Shown one piece after another: positions 37,307 through 48,249 of a DNA stretch of 64,000 nt. The position numbers and the translations under genes are program-made. Numbering within the stretch: the first letter of the stretch is position 1; each line of letters starts with the position of its first letter. Source of the DNA: Neurospora crassa OR74A (lineage: Eukaryota > Ascomycota > Sordariomycetes > Sordariales > Sordariaceae). The stretch lies in assembly GCF_000182925.2 (NCBI RefSeq), contig NC_026505.1, positions 3,844,001 through 3,908,000 of the forward strand. Direction: 5' to 3'. Under the pieces are notes generated by a model. It saw only the letters and a list, made by a program, of their open reading frames with translations. It did no database searches and was not told the DNA's origin.

Positions 37307-37327
37307 GGGGGGGGGGGGGGGGGGGGG
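37307..37327 (+). repeat. Poly-G tract (21 G)
   Basis: An uninterrupted run of 21 guanines on the plus strand, about 365 bases upstream of the 90-residue gene start. Runs this long are rare and can form G-quadruplexes; on the coding strand of that gene it is a poly-C. Confidence 0.95.
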
Positions 37328-39016
37328 TATCAAGAGGGGGCAAGGAGCCAGCAGCCGGGGGCAACGGTTGGTCGAACACACAAAAAGTGGAAGAAGCGGA
37401 AGGGGTGGTCAGAAGATGGGTATGGAGACCCGAGTCTGGTGAGTGTCTGTAGTGTAAAGAAGCAGCGCCAGAGTACCAGAGTGCCAGAGTACCAGGAGGG
37501 GAGGGGTGAAAGAATTCTCTTCCCCCGCGATCCCTCTCTTCCTTGGACTCCTCCGTCACCGTGAGGTGATCTGCATTCCCCTCTTTTTTTTTCTTTCTCT
37601 TTTTTCTCTCTCTTGGGTTTATTGTTTTTGCTCGTCGGATCTCGGGTGGCAGAAGAGCCAAGAAGGGGTCAATGGGAGGGGCGTGCACGGCAAACCCACC
37701 ACAGTGCCGTCAACTCGCACACATCACTCCCCCAACAAGCCGATGACTAAGGAAGAAGAATTCCCGTACCTTTCTCTCTGTGTCACTGTAGTCCTCAAGT
37801 CCAGCACAATTGCGTCGTTTTAGCAATGCTACCCACAACTGCACGGATTCGTCTGTTTCGATTGGTGATCGACAGTGATGAACACCGTCAACATGGGGGA
37901 CCGTGGCCTACGGGCTGCACGAGATGGCGTAAAAAGCTCCGCCCCTGATCCAACCAATCTCCAGGCTGAACTGGCTAGTAGCTGGCACGATATGGCGGCT
38001 CCTTCAGGCCGTTGTGAGTCCCCGTGGTACCCCAAGCCGTTGCTTCCATGGCCAGGTACCTGTTGGCTGTGGAGGCTGAGCGAGCGCGGAGTCTCACCAT
38101 CTCACCGTCTGTTGGCCGTTAGCCTTGGGGCTGCCTCGTTGTCCTCGGCGCGACAGCGACAGAGTGGAGAGACGGTAAAATGACCCATAGTAGGAGGTGA
38201 TGTCAGGGTCGTCAGGACAACCTTGATGTTGCGCAGAGGGATGGGTGCTATTGTCAGTGGAAATGGTAGATTCTACTATGCACACAAGAGCGTTGAGAGC
38301 GTATGGCGGAGGTTCCGCCTACGGGTTCTCTCCTGGAGCAAGTAACTGACGCCCAAAAGGGCAAGACCCTGCTGATCCTAGGTCATTGGAGGTCTTGGGG
38401 AGATTGATAATGTGTGTAGATGAAGTCATTCTATTGGCCACTAGCTTCAGAGAAAAGAGAGCACGAGGAAGATCATGGTGGATATTTGCACGCCGGTACT
38501 AGTTTCACCAGAGCTCATTCGGAACCGTGGAGCCATAAACATAGTGTAAAAAGAGGAAGGGGAAATGAAGGGATTCCGTGTGCGGTACGGTGACGGACTG
38601 GGCAAGAGCAGGAGAAGAACGGAAAAAGGGCCCGGGAGCAGCCTGTGACGCGGGAGACCGAGGGAGGCGAAGTTTGTGAGTGTGAGTGGGAGCGTGTGCA
38701 CAGTACCTCTCTTACGTACCCAGTGTCTGGGGCTACCATCTAATAGCCTGACGACAGCAGCAACAGTCCTTTGGCCTGAGTGCGGGCCAGAAACAGAGAT
38801 CGGCGAATTTCCCGTGCCCGAGTCGAGAAGGGATTCGCGGTTTGCCATGATGTCAGTGGTTGAGCAGAGAACGAAGCGGACCCTTGTGCTCCTCGACTGC
38901 CTCTTTTCCCCTCTCTAATGCAGGGAGAAAGGCTTCTGGCCGCAATAGTCGATGCCTATCAATACAGTATCTGCTGTTGGCGGCTGGGCCAGAACTGGGC
39001 GACGCATTCTTAAGGA

Positions 39017-39106
39017 GAAGCCATTTTGACACAATACCGCCAGTCTTCGGCTGTCAGCACGCTTCAGTTTCGAAGCCATTTTGACACAGTACCGCCATTC
39101 TTCGGC
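39017..39106 (+). repeat. Tandem direct repeat, 55-bp period
   Basis: Two 35-bp words starting GAAGCCATTTTGACACA at 39017 and 39072 match at 33 of 35 positions, and the intervening spacer partly repeats too. A third partial word GAAGCCATTTTGAC occurs at 39333. Confidence 0.85.
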
Positions 39107-42100
39107 GCTGTTCGCTCGCTTTAGCTGTCGCACTTCGGAAGTCAGAGCGGCAGCTGAAAAGTTGGGCCACCGGCCAATGGGTCGGCGACGGGTGTTTCGC
39201 TTGAAGTCGGGGTGGGGGGAGCTAGGTTTCGAGGAGGATGAGACAAAAAGTTGGCAGACCAGCATGACTGGCGCCAGGAAGTGAGGACAACGACCGGGGA
39301 AAGTATGGCATTTCCGTTTTTACCATTGGAATGAAGCCATTTTGACTCTGCTGGAGATTAGGCATTTTTCCAAATTCCCATTCAAGCGGCCGGAGGTCCC
39401 TGCGTTTCTTTGTTATCGGAAAGTGGCATCACACAGTGGGATAGCTTTAGCACAGAGGTAGCGCTGCTGAACTTGCACAGGCTTCATCCTGATCCTGCCC
39501 CTGTCGGTAGACGGAGGGAGACAATCCACTTCTGGAAGTTGAAGTGAAGCCTCAAAATGGATCAATCATGAAAAGAGTACATAAGGGCCAGAAGGCCACC
39601 GAGTTCGGACGGGATATGTAGGTAGCCAAAAGCAATTTCAAGGCAACTGAAACGACGGGAAAGAACGAAGCTCGCGGTGATGACGATGTGCTGATGGTAG
39701 CGAGTCGCGACTGTCCTAACAACCACTGCACCACAAGTGGAAGTTACGTGGTACTACGGTGGAAAACTCAAACTCAGTTCCCATCTTTCACGCAGAGGTG
39801 GACAGCGAAACAGTGTTGGCGAGGCATGAACGACCTCGACCTGAGCTTTCCACTTCGCAAAAAGCTGTTGAGGTCAGAAGGCGCCACCCATGCGGCAAGG
39901 TAAAATGACATCAGTCTCAGGCCACGGTCACTTGTAAACCCCTGCTAGCGTCGGTCCTACCGGCCATCTGCTGTACATGCCCCACAGAGATACTTGCCGG
40001 ACCCCTGTCGACAGCTGGCCGGACTTTGCAACTCTTTGTTTGCCCCTTCCGCATTCAGTTCGAATTCTGGAGGACCTGCCTGCCTGTCACTTTCTCTCCT
40101 CTGCTGGATCTCATTTCATATGATCTTTCTCGGTTTATTGTTCCTTTTGCGCAACTTGAAGACTGTGCTGCATTGAACATCACGGTTACATATTTCCATC
40201 TACGCTTCTTGGCTTTACTCTTCCTGCCTTCCAGGTTCAAGCGAGGAAAGGACTGAGTGGAGCATTGAATGGTCTCGAACGAAGGATTGCCGGAGGAGAA
40301 ACGCAAGCCCCTGTCCGGCTCTCGGTACAGGAACCTTGAGCACTCATTGGCCCATCTTGCGATCATGGATAAGCTTAACCCAGCAAGTGACGCCAGAGCC
40401 GACCTCACCTTCGCGATGTGTCCTTGTGCAACCAAACAGACGGTAAATAAATCGCCTCCGCGGCCCATTGTCGTCATTGCTTGACATTTCAGCCTTCCAC
40501 AAACACATGGCCTTTTTAGCCCTTTCACTAACTCCGAACAAAGGGCCAGGCCGCAAAGGAGCCGCTTTGATGATGACAATGATGATGATGATCTCGATTC
40601 GTCTCCCATGGATCCCTCTGCTGTCATAGGCATTCTAGAACCTTACCCGTGCCGTCATCACCATTAAGGGAGCGAGAGTGCGCAGGGAGCCGCCAACGGC
40701 ACAGAACGACAGGGGAACAAAGTCTGTCACCCTGTTCTGCCTGTAGTGTAATGGAATGTTGGACCCCTAAACTCGGGGACCTGGCGCTGCCGCCAGACTG
40801 ACCCCTTAGAATAGTACGCGGCTCTATTGATAGCCTCCGTCCGGGGACAGCACCCGCGTTGACGTCAAACGGCCCCTTTCACTTCTCAGCCCTCTTCTGA
40901 CGCAGGCTGCTGACGCTGACGGGCGGCTCACGGCGATAAGTCCGGCCTCGCTTGCTCGCCACTGCAACAACAACACTCACTCTTCAGTTTGCGTACCCCC
41001 CCTTCTCCCCTTTGGCTCCTACCGACTGACGTCGCTGTTCGTACACACGTCCCCTCGGTCCCGTCTCCCCGTCCCGCCGATGACAGCATCGCAAACGCCT
41101 CCAAAGATGGGCTGACCTCAAAGCTGTCTTTTGTCGGTCTCCGTGGGCTCAACTCTCGCATCATTGTACGACGTGTTTGCGTCTGTGTCGTATTCCCCTT
41201 GTCGACCGGACAACGTCACTCGTGAGCGATGCGGCAAACTATGATTCATATCGTCCCTGACGTTGACTCCTGTTCACTCGCGTCTGTGGTTCATCATAGG
41301 GTGGCATCAGGCATCTATCTGGGTTGGCAGCTTGGGATCACTCGGTGTAAATCACGAGGGAACGTGCACCGCTGCGCACGCATAGTATGGGTAGGGTGAG
41401 ACGCTGAGCAAGATGTCATGCTTTTCGTCATCGGTTTGCCATGATTTGCATCTCGCAAAGAGGACGTGGTCCCAGCTATAAGGTTTGATCCACCTCAGCT
41501 CATTGCACATGTATATCCCTGTAAGGCCGTCAAATCTTTCGATACTTCACTGAGAAAGCTCAACATATGGAGGAGGAGAGGAATTCGATTAATGGAATTT
41601 CACAGCACCAGACCGCTGGCAAACACCCCGGATGATTTGTTGGACTGCAAAGAGAAGCCGAGGGGGCTGAATCCTGGCGCCGTCATGTCTCCGAGCATTG
41701 CATGTTGCTGGGTCCTGCCAAACTACTAGATTTCCTTTTCTTGGTTGGCTCATCAGTCACAGCCTCCAGAATCTGAGCCGGGGACAGTTGGCCATCGGAT
41801 TACACTACTGGCAGTTGGCAGTTCGAGTTTGTCGGTGGGCCAAGGCCACTCGGAATGGAGATTATCATCCCGGAATGCCCTCCTTTCCGGCAGCAGCCTT
41901 CCAATGGCATAAAGTAGGGGCACACAGTGCAAAACAGCACAGGGCCCGATCTTCGGGGTCCTGGACACATGTTGGGGATCTTGAGAGCATTTCGTGGGCG
42001 TCGTCGGTCAACCACTTGCCCCCAGTGTCCAAGCCGGACCACGGCGGCATCAGGCCACCATTTCAGGCTAATAAACAACGAAGGGCTGCTCTCGCAGAAA

Positions 42101-42441
42101 TTCTGCTCGGTACCTGTTGTGTCGAGAGGGCATTAATAAGCCCTCGTGATTCCGAGATAGGATGAACCCTCGCCTCCTCTCATCTGGACTCGCTTTGATA
42201 AACATATTTCCTGTTCACCGGTTCGGCCAGTTGTCGCAAGTTATTAGTCATGTCTGATGTCCGGGTTGTATGGGACTCTTGGCTACTGAAAGTCGGGTTT
42301 CTGTATGATTGACACGCCGTTTACCGGCAGACCCCGTGCTGCCATCAAACCGAGTTTCCTTCACACATGATCCCGTTGGCATTGTTGTTGTTGTTGGAAA
42401 TGGAACGCTTTGGTCTAGGGTAGTGTAAGTCTGTCTCATGT

Positions 42442-43569
42442 CTACTCATCCTCATCTTCCGCATCAGTGTGGTAATCAAACGAGTTGGGCACCGCAATGG
42501 GGGTGTCCACTTCGTCTTTGTCCACTAGCTCAAACCCTCCTCCTTCCTTCTCTTGTTCAGGTTGAGACTGCTTTGCTTGTTGTTGTTGTTGTTCTTGGTG
42601 CTGCTGCTGCGCAACATCAAGATGCAAAGGAGCACCCAACGCACCCAGCAACTGCGCTCCAGCATCCGACGCCTGCCTTCCCCTCAACAGCGCCGTCATT
42701 ACCTGCGCCCACTCCCACGGCCTCTCCCTTGACCCAGGTAAGCTGTTGAAATACTCCCACCCCATCACCCCGCCGAACCTCGGATGTCTGCCCACCAGCA
42801 GCGGCAAGACGCCCGCCAGCGCCGGCCACGGCACCCACCCCCCGCCATTCTCCGGGTTCGTGATCAGCCCGACCACAATCTTTTCCGGTGCCCATCCCTT
42901 CATCACCATCATCTCGTACATGACCGGATTACTACAATCCCCCCACCCGCAGTAGAACTGCGTGTTGTACCAAGCTATTTCCTGGCCGCGCATTACCTCG
43001 AGCGCCTCGTAGTCGAACCCCGATAAGTTGTGCCGCGGGTTCAACATGGCGGCCGCTACGGGCGCTAGGGTGATGAGGAAATCCGGCCCAAAGTCGGAAC
43101 GCAGTCGGTCGATTAGGTAGATCACTCCCGCCAAAGACATCTCTTCTTCGACGTCTAGGTCTAGGCCGTCCAGGCCGCGTTCTTTAATCAGTCGTTTGAG
43201 AGGCTGATAATACCGCTCGAAACGCTCCAAAGCCGTCTTATCGGGAGAGTCTGGATCCGGGACATCGAGGCGCGCAAAGGAACCCTTGGCTGCGCCGCCG
43301 AGCATGCCGAGCACTTTGATGCCTGACGCTTGGAGGATGCGGAGCTCGGCCCATAGTGTCGTGAAGCGCTCGTGTGACGGCGGGTGGTCATTGAGGGTGA
43401 TGCCTTCCGGGTCCGAGTTGATGTGGATGGCGGCTAGGATCAGGTGGGTAAGGTTGATGCCGGGTTTTTGGAGAAAAGGAAGGACGGAGATGGGGTCACC
43501 GGAGGGAGTGTGGTGGGTTTGGTAGTAGGTTATGAGACGGGGGACGTGTTGGTGAGGGAGGGGGGGCAT
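42442..43569 (-). CDS. Intracellular GH18 endo-beta-N-acetylglucosaminidase (ENGase, Eng18B-like)
   Basis: Glycoside hydrolase family 18 enzyme predicted to cut the chitobiose core of N-glycans; in fungi, intracellular members of this subgroup act on glycans of misfolded glycoproteins in the cytosol. Single exon, 375 residues, without signal peptide. The GH18 motif DGLDLDVEE sits at 134-142, with Asp134, Asp137, Asp139 and the acid Glu141. Other family parts are LITYYQTH at the start of the barrel, KVLGMLGGAAKGSF (the SxGG-like strand), TLAPVAAAM, WYNTQFYCGWGD and GGVMGWEYFN. The last 60 residues are Gln-rich and acidic and lie beyond the barrel. A true chitinase is the alternative, but the lack of secretion signal and the motif context favour an ENGase. 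In Neurospora the comparable gene is called gh18-10. Confidence 0.85.
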   Translation of the reverse strand: MPPLPHQHVPRLITYYQTHHTPSGDPISVLPFLQKPGINLTHLILAAIHINSDPEGITLNDHPPSHERFTTLWAELRILQASGIKVLGMLGGAAKGSFARLDVPDPDSPDKTALERFERYYQPLKRLIKERGLDGLDLDVEEEMSLAGVIYLIDRLRSDFGPDFLITLAPVAAAMLNPRHNLSGFDYEALEVMRGQEIAWYNTQFYCGWGDCSNPVMYEMMVMKGWAPEKIVVGLITNPENGGGWVPWPALAGVLPLLVGRHPRFGGVMGWEYFNSLPGSRERPWEWAQVMTALLRGRQASDAGAQLLGALGAPLHLDVAQQQHQEQQQQQAKQSQPEQEKEGGGFELVDKDEVDTPIAVPNSFDYHTDAEDEDE

Positions 43570-44289
43570 TATCGTTATTTTGTAGCGGTGATATTGGTTA
43601 TGATGTTGTTCGTGCCGTTGTGGTCCGAGTGAGTAGCGATGAAGTCAACGAGACGTGGCTTATCTAGCAATCTGATGAGCTATGGGAAAGCAAGATGGTA
43701 ATTGTACTATAATGACTATCGATCATTAAAGTTAAGTGACTTGATGGAAAGAATATATGTTGGAGAGCTTCAACCTGAAGGTAGGTAGGTTGTGAATGGT
43801 TGGCGCTAGCTGAGGCTGTTTCAGGTCTCGACCTCCGTGGACAGTGTAAGCCTAACCACTGGCGGGAACTGTCCAATTGCAGCTGGTGGCGGCTGTCCGA
43901 TGTGCAATTGACAGCTGCCTGGCCGAGCAAGGAGCTAACCAGAGGAAGGGAAAGGACGGCTTCTACATCCACATGACCTCACTTCCACTTCTTTGGCAAC
44001 TTCACCTTGAACCATCATCACTCAATCAGTGACAGCTTTGTACTCATTCAAACTTGTCATGGTTCAAATCCATTTGCCTTGTCATTAGTCAAAGTATTTG
44101 ACATAACCCTGGCCAAATCTCAAATACCATACAAATGAGAAAACACGCCAACTTTGTTCGGCAAACAAGCACAAATAAAATGCCACCTCAAATAGACACA
44201 AGAAAGAAACACCGCCACCAATTACACCAACAATCCCCCCGAATACGCTATTACCCTTCATGACCCTATCACCATTCAACCGTTACCGT
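43570..44289. other. Intergenic region between the membrane-protein gene and the GH18 gene
   Basis: About 720 bases containing the GH18 promoter and the 3' UTR of the gene at 44290-48249; both genes point left. No further gene is seen. Confidence 0.6.
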
Positions 44290-47200
44290 CTAAGCGCGTA
44301 CCGAGCTCGAAGTTGCCCCAGAAGGCCGACCAGACGAATTGATCAAAAATCCGTCCCGGTCATAAAGCCCCAAACTCTCATTGCTCTGCCTCCAACGCTT
44401 TCCCTTCGGCGTCACGCACACCATGCCCGTCTGAACCTGCTTCGACCTCTGCGACGGCGATGACGGGGGAGAATTTGCCGTCAACCCGATAGTGGCCGCG
44501 GAAGAGTTTGGTAATGTAAATCTAACGGGAAGCTTCCTCTTACTCTCCTCTTCTTTGCCCTCATCGTTCTTTGCGCCCACCAGAAAGCCACTGCTGTTCT
44601 GCCTCTTAATATCACCATTACCATTACCGGCTCTTTTGCCTCTGTTATTATTCTTGTCATCATCGTCGTGGTCGTCAAACTGAAATCTGTTCTTCAAAAT
44701 GTTGGCGTTAATCAGGCCAGGACTCCCAATTACGCTGCTACCACCGCAATCACTTCCCAGGCTTCGGTGGTGTCCCGGCGTCAACGTTATCCTCCTCGGC
44801 GATCCAGATCGAGATATCGACACCATCCTTCCTATTCCCGATCCTGATTCCGAACCGGTCCGTGCGTGCCCGTTCACCTGCCCCGATGGATTCAGGCGCA
44901 CCCTACCACCACTTCCGCCTCCGCTACCGCTTGTTCTTTTCACGACCTTCGGTGTTGTTGGCGTCGACGGTACGGCTCCAGCACCGCCGCTCAGCGCAAA
45001 CAAGTAGTTCCTGCTCCCACTTCGCCGATGGCCATAACTTTGATGGCTATCCCGTCTCGGATTGGGGTTGAATCCACCGCCTCTCAGTGCCGATTGCGTC
45101 GGGCTGGCTGATACTCCCACTCTACTATTCCTTCTGCTCGGATAGCCATTGCCGCCACCGTCAGGGACGTCGGTATTGATGCTGCTTACGCTGGAGGCGG
45201 TGCTGAGGACGCTGTTCATGCGTCGAAGCTGGGCAATGGTGGAGGCTATGGGGCTGGCTTTTGGCGTCATGGCTGCTGTATTTTCTTTGTTACCCTCATC
45301 ATCTTCAACCTCATCGTCGAGGTCTCGCTGCGCTGCTAGTACCGACGCTCTTTTGGGTTTGATCGTACGCGAAGTGCGGCATGATGGGGTCTGCTGCTGG
45401 GATCCGGCAAAGAGGATCGAGTTCCTCTGAAAGTTGGCGGCATTGAGAGCTTGCGCTGCCGCTAGTCCCACCGTGGTTGGCGACGGAGGGAGGGATGTCC
45501 GGGTGGGACTGGATGGTCTGGGAATCGCGAATGTCGGGACCGGTGCTGGGCTGAAGGCTTCGTTGGCCGCAATGTCTTGCGAGTATACGGACGATGATTC
45601 ACTAGCTTTGCGTTGTTGTAGTGACAGTTGCCGAGACAAGCGCGAGCCCGAGCGCGGTGTTGGCGAGGGCGGCTGACATACATCATTGTCGTGTGCAGCG
45701 GTATGTGTGTTTATAAAGGGCCAGCGACGCTCTCGCTCTGGTGTTTGTACGATCCCTGACCTGGCTGGTGGTTTGATCTCTGCCACCACGGTCTTGGCAT
45801 CAACATATCTGTGTTGTGTTGGCGGTGGGAGAACTATCGAGTTTAACAGCGTGTTGTTGTATGTGGTGCTCTTGTTGGGCGGAGATCGAAGCCCTCTGGG
45901 AGTCTCCCTCGATGCCATGGAACCCGAGGATGATGTCGGACTCGCAGAGTCTGTCGATGCCTGAAGAGAAGTTGGACTGACCGGTACCTGAAAGGGATCG
46001 GCCATTGCGGTGTGCCATGTGCCACAGCTGGTTTGGGCAATCACGCAGTTCTTGCCGGAAGGTACTCCTGGACACGGCAATAGACTAGTGGGCATCGAGG
46101 GCATAGGGCCAATTGGTTCTTGTGCTATGATGGACTTCCGCACGAACGATCTTCTGTTGCTCTCGGTCTCGCCCTGGGATCTTGTTGAAAGAGGTCTGGG
46201 TACAGGACACCCGTAGCTTGTGAAGGGCCGGGCAGAGAATCCAGAGGGCAGAGAGGGCGCAGACGCATCAACAGCGGACAATGGAGCGGGCAAGGTGAAC
46301 CGCTCACTGTCAACCATGGAAGTCTGTAAGGTTACCGCGGGTCTTCCGGTGCCTGCCACCATAGCAGCACGGTCTGGGGATGGTGTCTTAGTCCCTACTG
46401 AAACTCTTGCGCCCCCTTCAGATGATTCGTCCACGCTGTGAATAGTGGAAAGAGATGCTGCCGAGGTCATGGAACTGCGGTTCGACGGCACATCCACGGT
46501 CAAGAGGAGCATCTCAATCTCTGTCTCGGCAACGCTCGAAGCACCGGCTATGCTTGAGACCCGACTTGGACTCGTCAGTCCCGACGGCATCTCCGAGTAG
46601 GCAGGCTCGGCGAGGAGACTATCTGGCTCCGAGGACGATGATTCCCGCGAGTCTGGCCGCTGCTGCTGCTGTCCCGATGACTTGGGCACAAGCGTCAGTG
46701 GCGCCACTAGACCACTGCTTGATGGACTGATGACAGGGAGTTGATGTTCTACTCGAGTCCTTCGTGTTTCCTTGAGAGACTCGCTTCGACGAAGACCAGG
46801 GCTGCGACTTTCCTCGAGTCTCTGAGCCACGTGCAGAGACAGTCCTCGATGGGGACCAGATGCCACTTGTATTGTCGCTCGGTTTCGCCGCGACACTCCG
46901 CTAGTGCTGGCTTCCTGCAGCCTCTTCTCCGTGGATCTGAGGATCTCGGAAAGTGTCGAATCCGTTGATACCTGTCTGTTCTTCGTCGAGGTTGACTGCG
47001 TTGTAGGTATGGGAGTAGGCCTAGCAAGGCTAGTAGGAGTGCTGGGGTTCATGACCCTCAAGATCCTTTGGGGCTCGCTCTTGGTATGTCTGTGTTGCAC
47101 AATGAACCCTCCTCCTGTTCCGGCTTGTCCTCTTACTATCGCGGGCTGCGGAGGCTCAGGTAATAGTAGAGAGACCGATAACCCTTCTCCTCCTTCTCCT

Positions 47201-48249
47201 CCTCCTCCTCCCTCCATTGCGCCATAGGCAGACCTGACAGCACGTCGACCGCTATCAGTGGAAGGAATTCCAAGACGACCTGTCATCGTCTCGGTCTCCA
47301 GCTGCTCTGCTCTTTGGTCGTTCAGCTGGCTTTGGTTCTGGCTCTGGCACAGCCTCTGACTTCTAGGAAGTTCCTGGTAGTCATCCAGCCTCGGAACCGT
47401 GGGCGCCCTCGTCTTCAACGGCCACGATTCCCGGATCCAATCTCTACCTTTCCCCTTTCGCCAACCAAACAGCAATGACTTGCGGTGGCTGTTATTGTCA
47501 CTGTCATTACTAGTCCCGTTTTCGTTCGTGATGTTGCTCAGCCCGCTCATTTCCGGACCATGAATCGCCTCTTCATCAATCCACGCTGGGTTTGCCATTC
47601 TCCTCTCACTGGCACTGCTCTTCTTTCTACTCACACCCAGCAATTTTGTCTTGTGCAGGCGAAAAAGACTGCCGGAAGAAGTCTTTCGCAACCTGCTGAA
47701 TGGCAGCAGTGAACCTTGCTCTTGCGCTCCGCCCAAGTCCATCCACGACATCCCAGGTAGCATGGAAACCGACAGTACCCCATCTTCTCCCTCTCCATCC
47801 ATCTCATGTGCTCGACCTCTCAGTCCATTACCAGCACCCTCCCTTTGCCATATCCCCTTCCCCTTCGCCTTGGGCAACAAAGAAGTAGTACTATTATACT
47901 TCAAAGCCGACGCCGTCGTCCACGCCGCAGATGGAAGTTTTTGCAACTTTCTAGGGCTTCGTTTCGGAGAGAAGTCTCCAACATCCAGGGCATCGTGACC
48001 ATTCCCAACATGGACTGTCAACGCCGTCGATGCAATGGTCGTCTCACCAGTCAAGTCGTACACATGACATCCTCCGCTTCTTTCCTTGTTTGTCTGGCCC
48101 TGGCCCGCGGCTACTACTGCTAACCTTCGACGACGCGATAGCCAGATGCCGAAGAAGGCGAGAGTGGCGGAGACGGTGAAGGTGCCGAGGAGGACGATGG
48201 CGACGAGGGCGCCGAAGGGGAGGGAAGCCCCTGCTGCGGCGGCGCTCAT
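44290..48249 (-). CDS. Large Ser-rich single-pass membrane protein, function unknown
   Basis: A 1319-residue single-exon gene. The only hydrophobic segment is at about residues 10-36 (PFGALVAIVLLGTFTVSATL...FFGIW), directly followed by LSRRRR; by the positive-inside rule the short N-terminus would be outside and some 1280 residues cytoplasmic. There is no cleavable signal motif. The remainder is Ser/Pro/Arg/Thr-rich and looks disordered, with many RRxS or SP-type phosphorylation-like motifs and short ordered islands, such as MSWMDLGGAQEQ and SLFRLHKTKLLGVSRKKSS early on and TGMVCVTPKGKRWRQSNES then LGLYDRDGFLI near the C-terminus. Such architecture fits a membrane-anchored scaffold or a kinase-regulated adaptor at the plasma membrane or septum; this is inference. 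I know no named homologue. Confidence 0.8.
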   Translation of the reverse strand: MSAAAAGASLPFGALVAIVLLGTFTVSATLAFFGIWLSRRRRLAVVAAGQGQTNKERSGGCHVYDLTGETTIASTALTVHVGNGHDALDVGDFSPKRSPRKLQKLPSAAWTTASALKYNSTTSLLPKAKGKGIWQREGAGNGLRGRAHEMDGEGEDGVLSVSMLPGMSWMDLGGAQEQGSLLPFSRLRKTSSGSLFRLHKTKLLGVSRKKSSASERRMANPAWIDEEAIHGPEMSGLSNITNENGTSNDSDNNSHRKSLLFGWRKGKGRDWIRESWPLKTRAPTVPRLDDYQELPRSQRLCQSQNQSQLNDQRAEQLETETMTGRLGIPSTDSGRRAVRSAYGAMEGGGGGEGGEGLSVSLLLPEPPQPAIVRGQAGTGGGFIVQHRHTKSEPQRILRVMNPSTPTSLARPTPIPTTQSTSTKNRQVSTDSTLSEILRSTEKRLQEASTSGVSRRNRATIQVASGPHRGLSLHVAQRLEESRSPGLRRSESLKETRRTRVEHQLPVISPSSSGLVAPLTLVPKSSGQQQQRPDSRESSSSEPDSLLAEPAYSEMPSGLTSPSRVSSIAGASSVAETEIEMLLLTVDVPSNRSSMTSAASLSTIHSVDESSEGGARVSVGTKTPSPDRAAMVAGTGRPAVTLQTSMVDSERFTLPAPLSAVDASAPSLPSGFSARPFTSYGCPVPRPLSTRSQGETESNRRSFVRKSIIAQEPIGPMPSMPTSLLPCPGVPSGKNCVIAQTSCGTWHTAMADPFQVPVSPTSLQASTDSASPTSSSGSMASRETPRGLRSPPNKSTTYNNTLLNSIVLPPPTQHRYVDAKTVVAEIKPPARSGIVQTPERERRWPFINTHTAAHDNDVCQPPSPTPRSGSRLSRQLSLQQRKASESSSVYSQDIAANEAFSPAPVPTFAIPRPSSPTRTSLPPSPTTVGLAAAQALNAANFQRNSILFAGSQQQTPSCRTSRTIKPKRASVLAAQRDLDDEVEDDEGNKENTAAMTPKASPIASTIAQLRRMNSVLSTASSVSSINTDVPDGGGNGYPSRRNSRVGVSASPTQSALRGGGFNPNPRRDSHQSYGHRRSGSRNYLFALSGGAGAVPSTPTTPKVVKRTSGSGGGSGGRVRLNPSGQVNGHARTGSESGSGIGRMVSISRSGSPRRITLTPGHHRSLGSDCGGSSVIGSPGLINANILKNRFQFDDHDDDDKNNNRGKRAGNGNGDIKRQNSSGFLVGAKNDEGKEEESKRKLPVRFTLPNSSAATIGLTANSPPSSPSQRSKQVQTGMVCVTPKGKRWRQSNESLGLYDRDGFLINSSGRPSGATSSSVRA

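Larger units (their letters stand above)
36942..42441. other. Gene-poor region upstream of the 90-residue gene
   Basis: About 5.5 kb. It holds a 21-G tract (37307-37327) and a 55-bp-period direct repeat (39017-39106). Open frames of up to 192 codons (40055-40633 minus) show no domain or exon logic. A long promoter and leader for the 90-residue gene is likely at the left side; the far right receives the 3' UTR of the GH18 gene. Confidence 0.55.

Noticed and set aside
40055-40633. 192-codon minus-strand frame
   Set aside because: No domain, no conserved texture and surrounded by similar random frames.
40735-40820. A tRNA-like start (GCCTGTAGTGTAATGG)
   Set aside because: It resembles a D arm only; there is no T arm or closing acceptor stem downstream.
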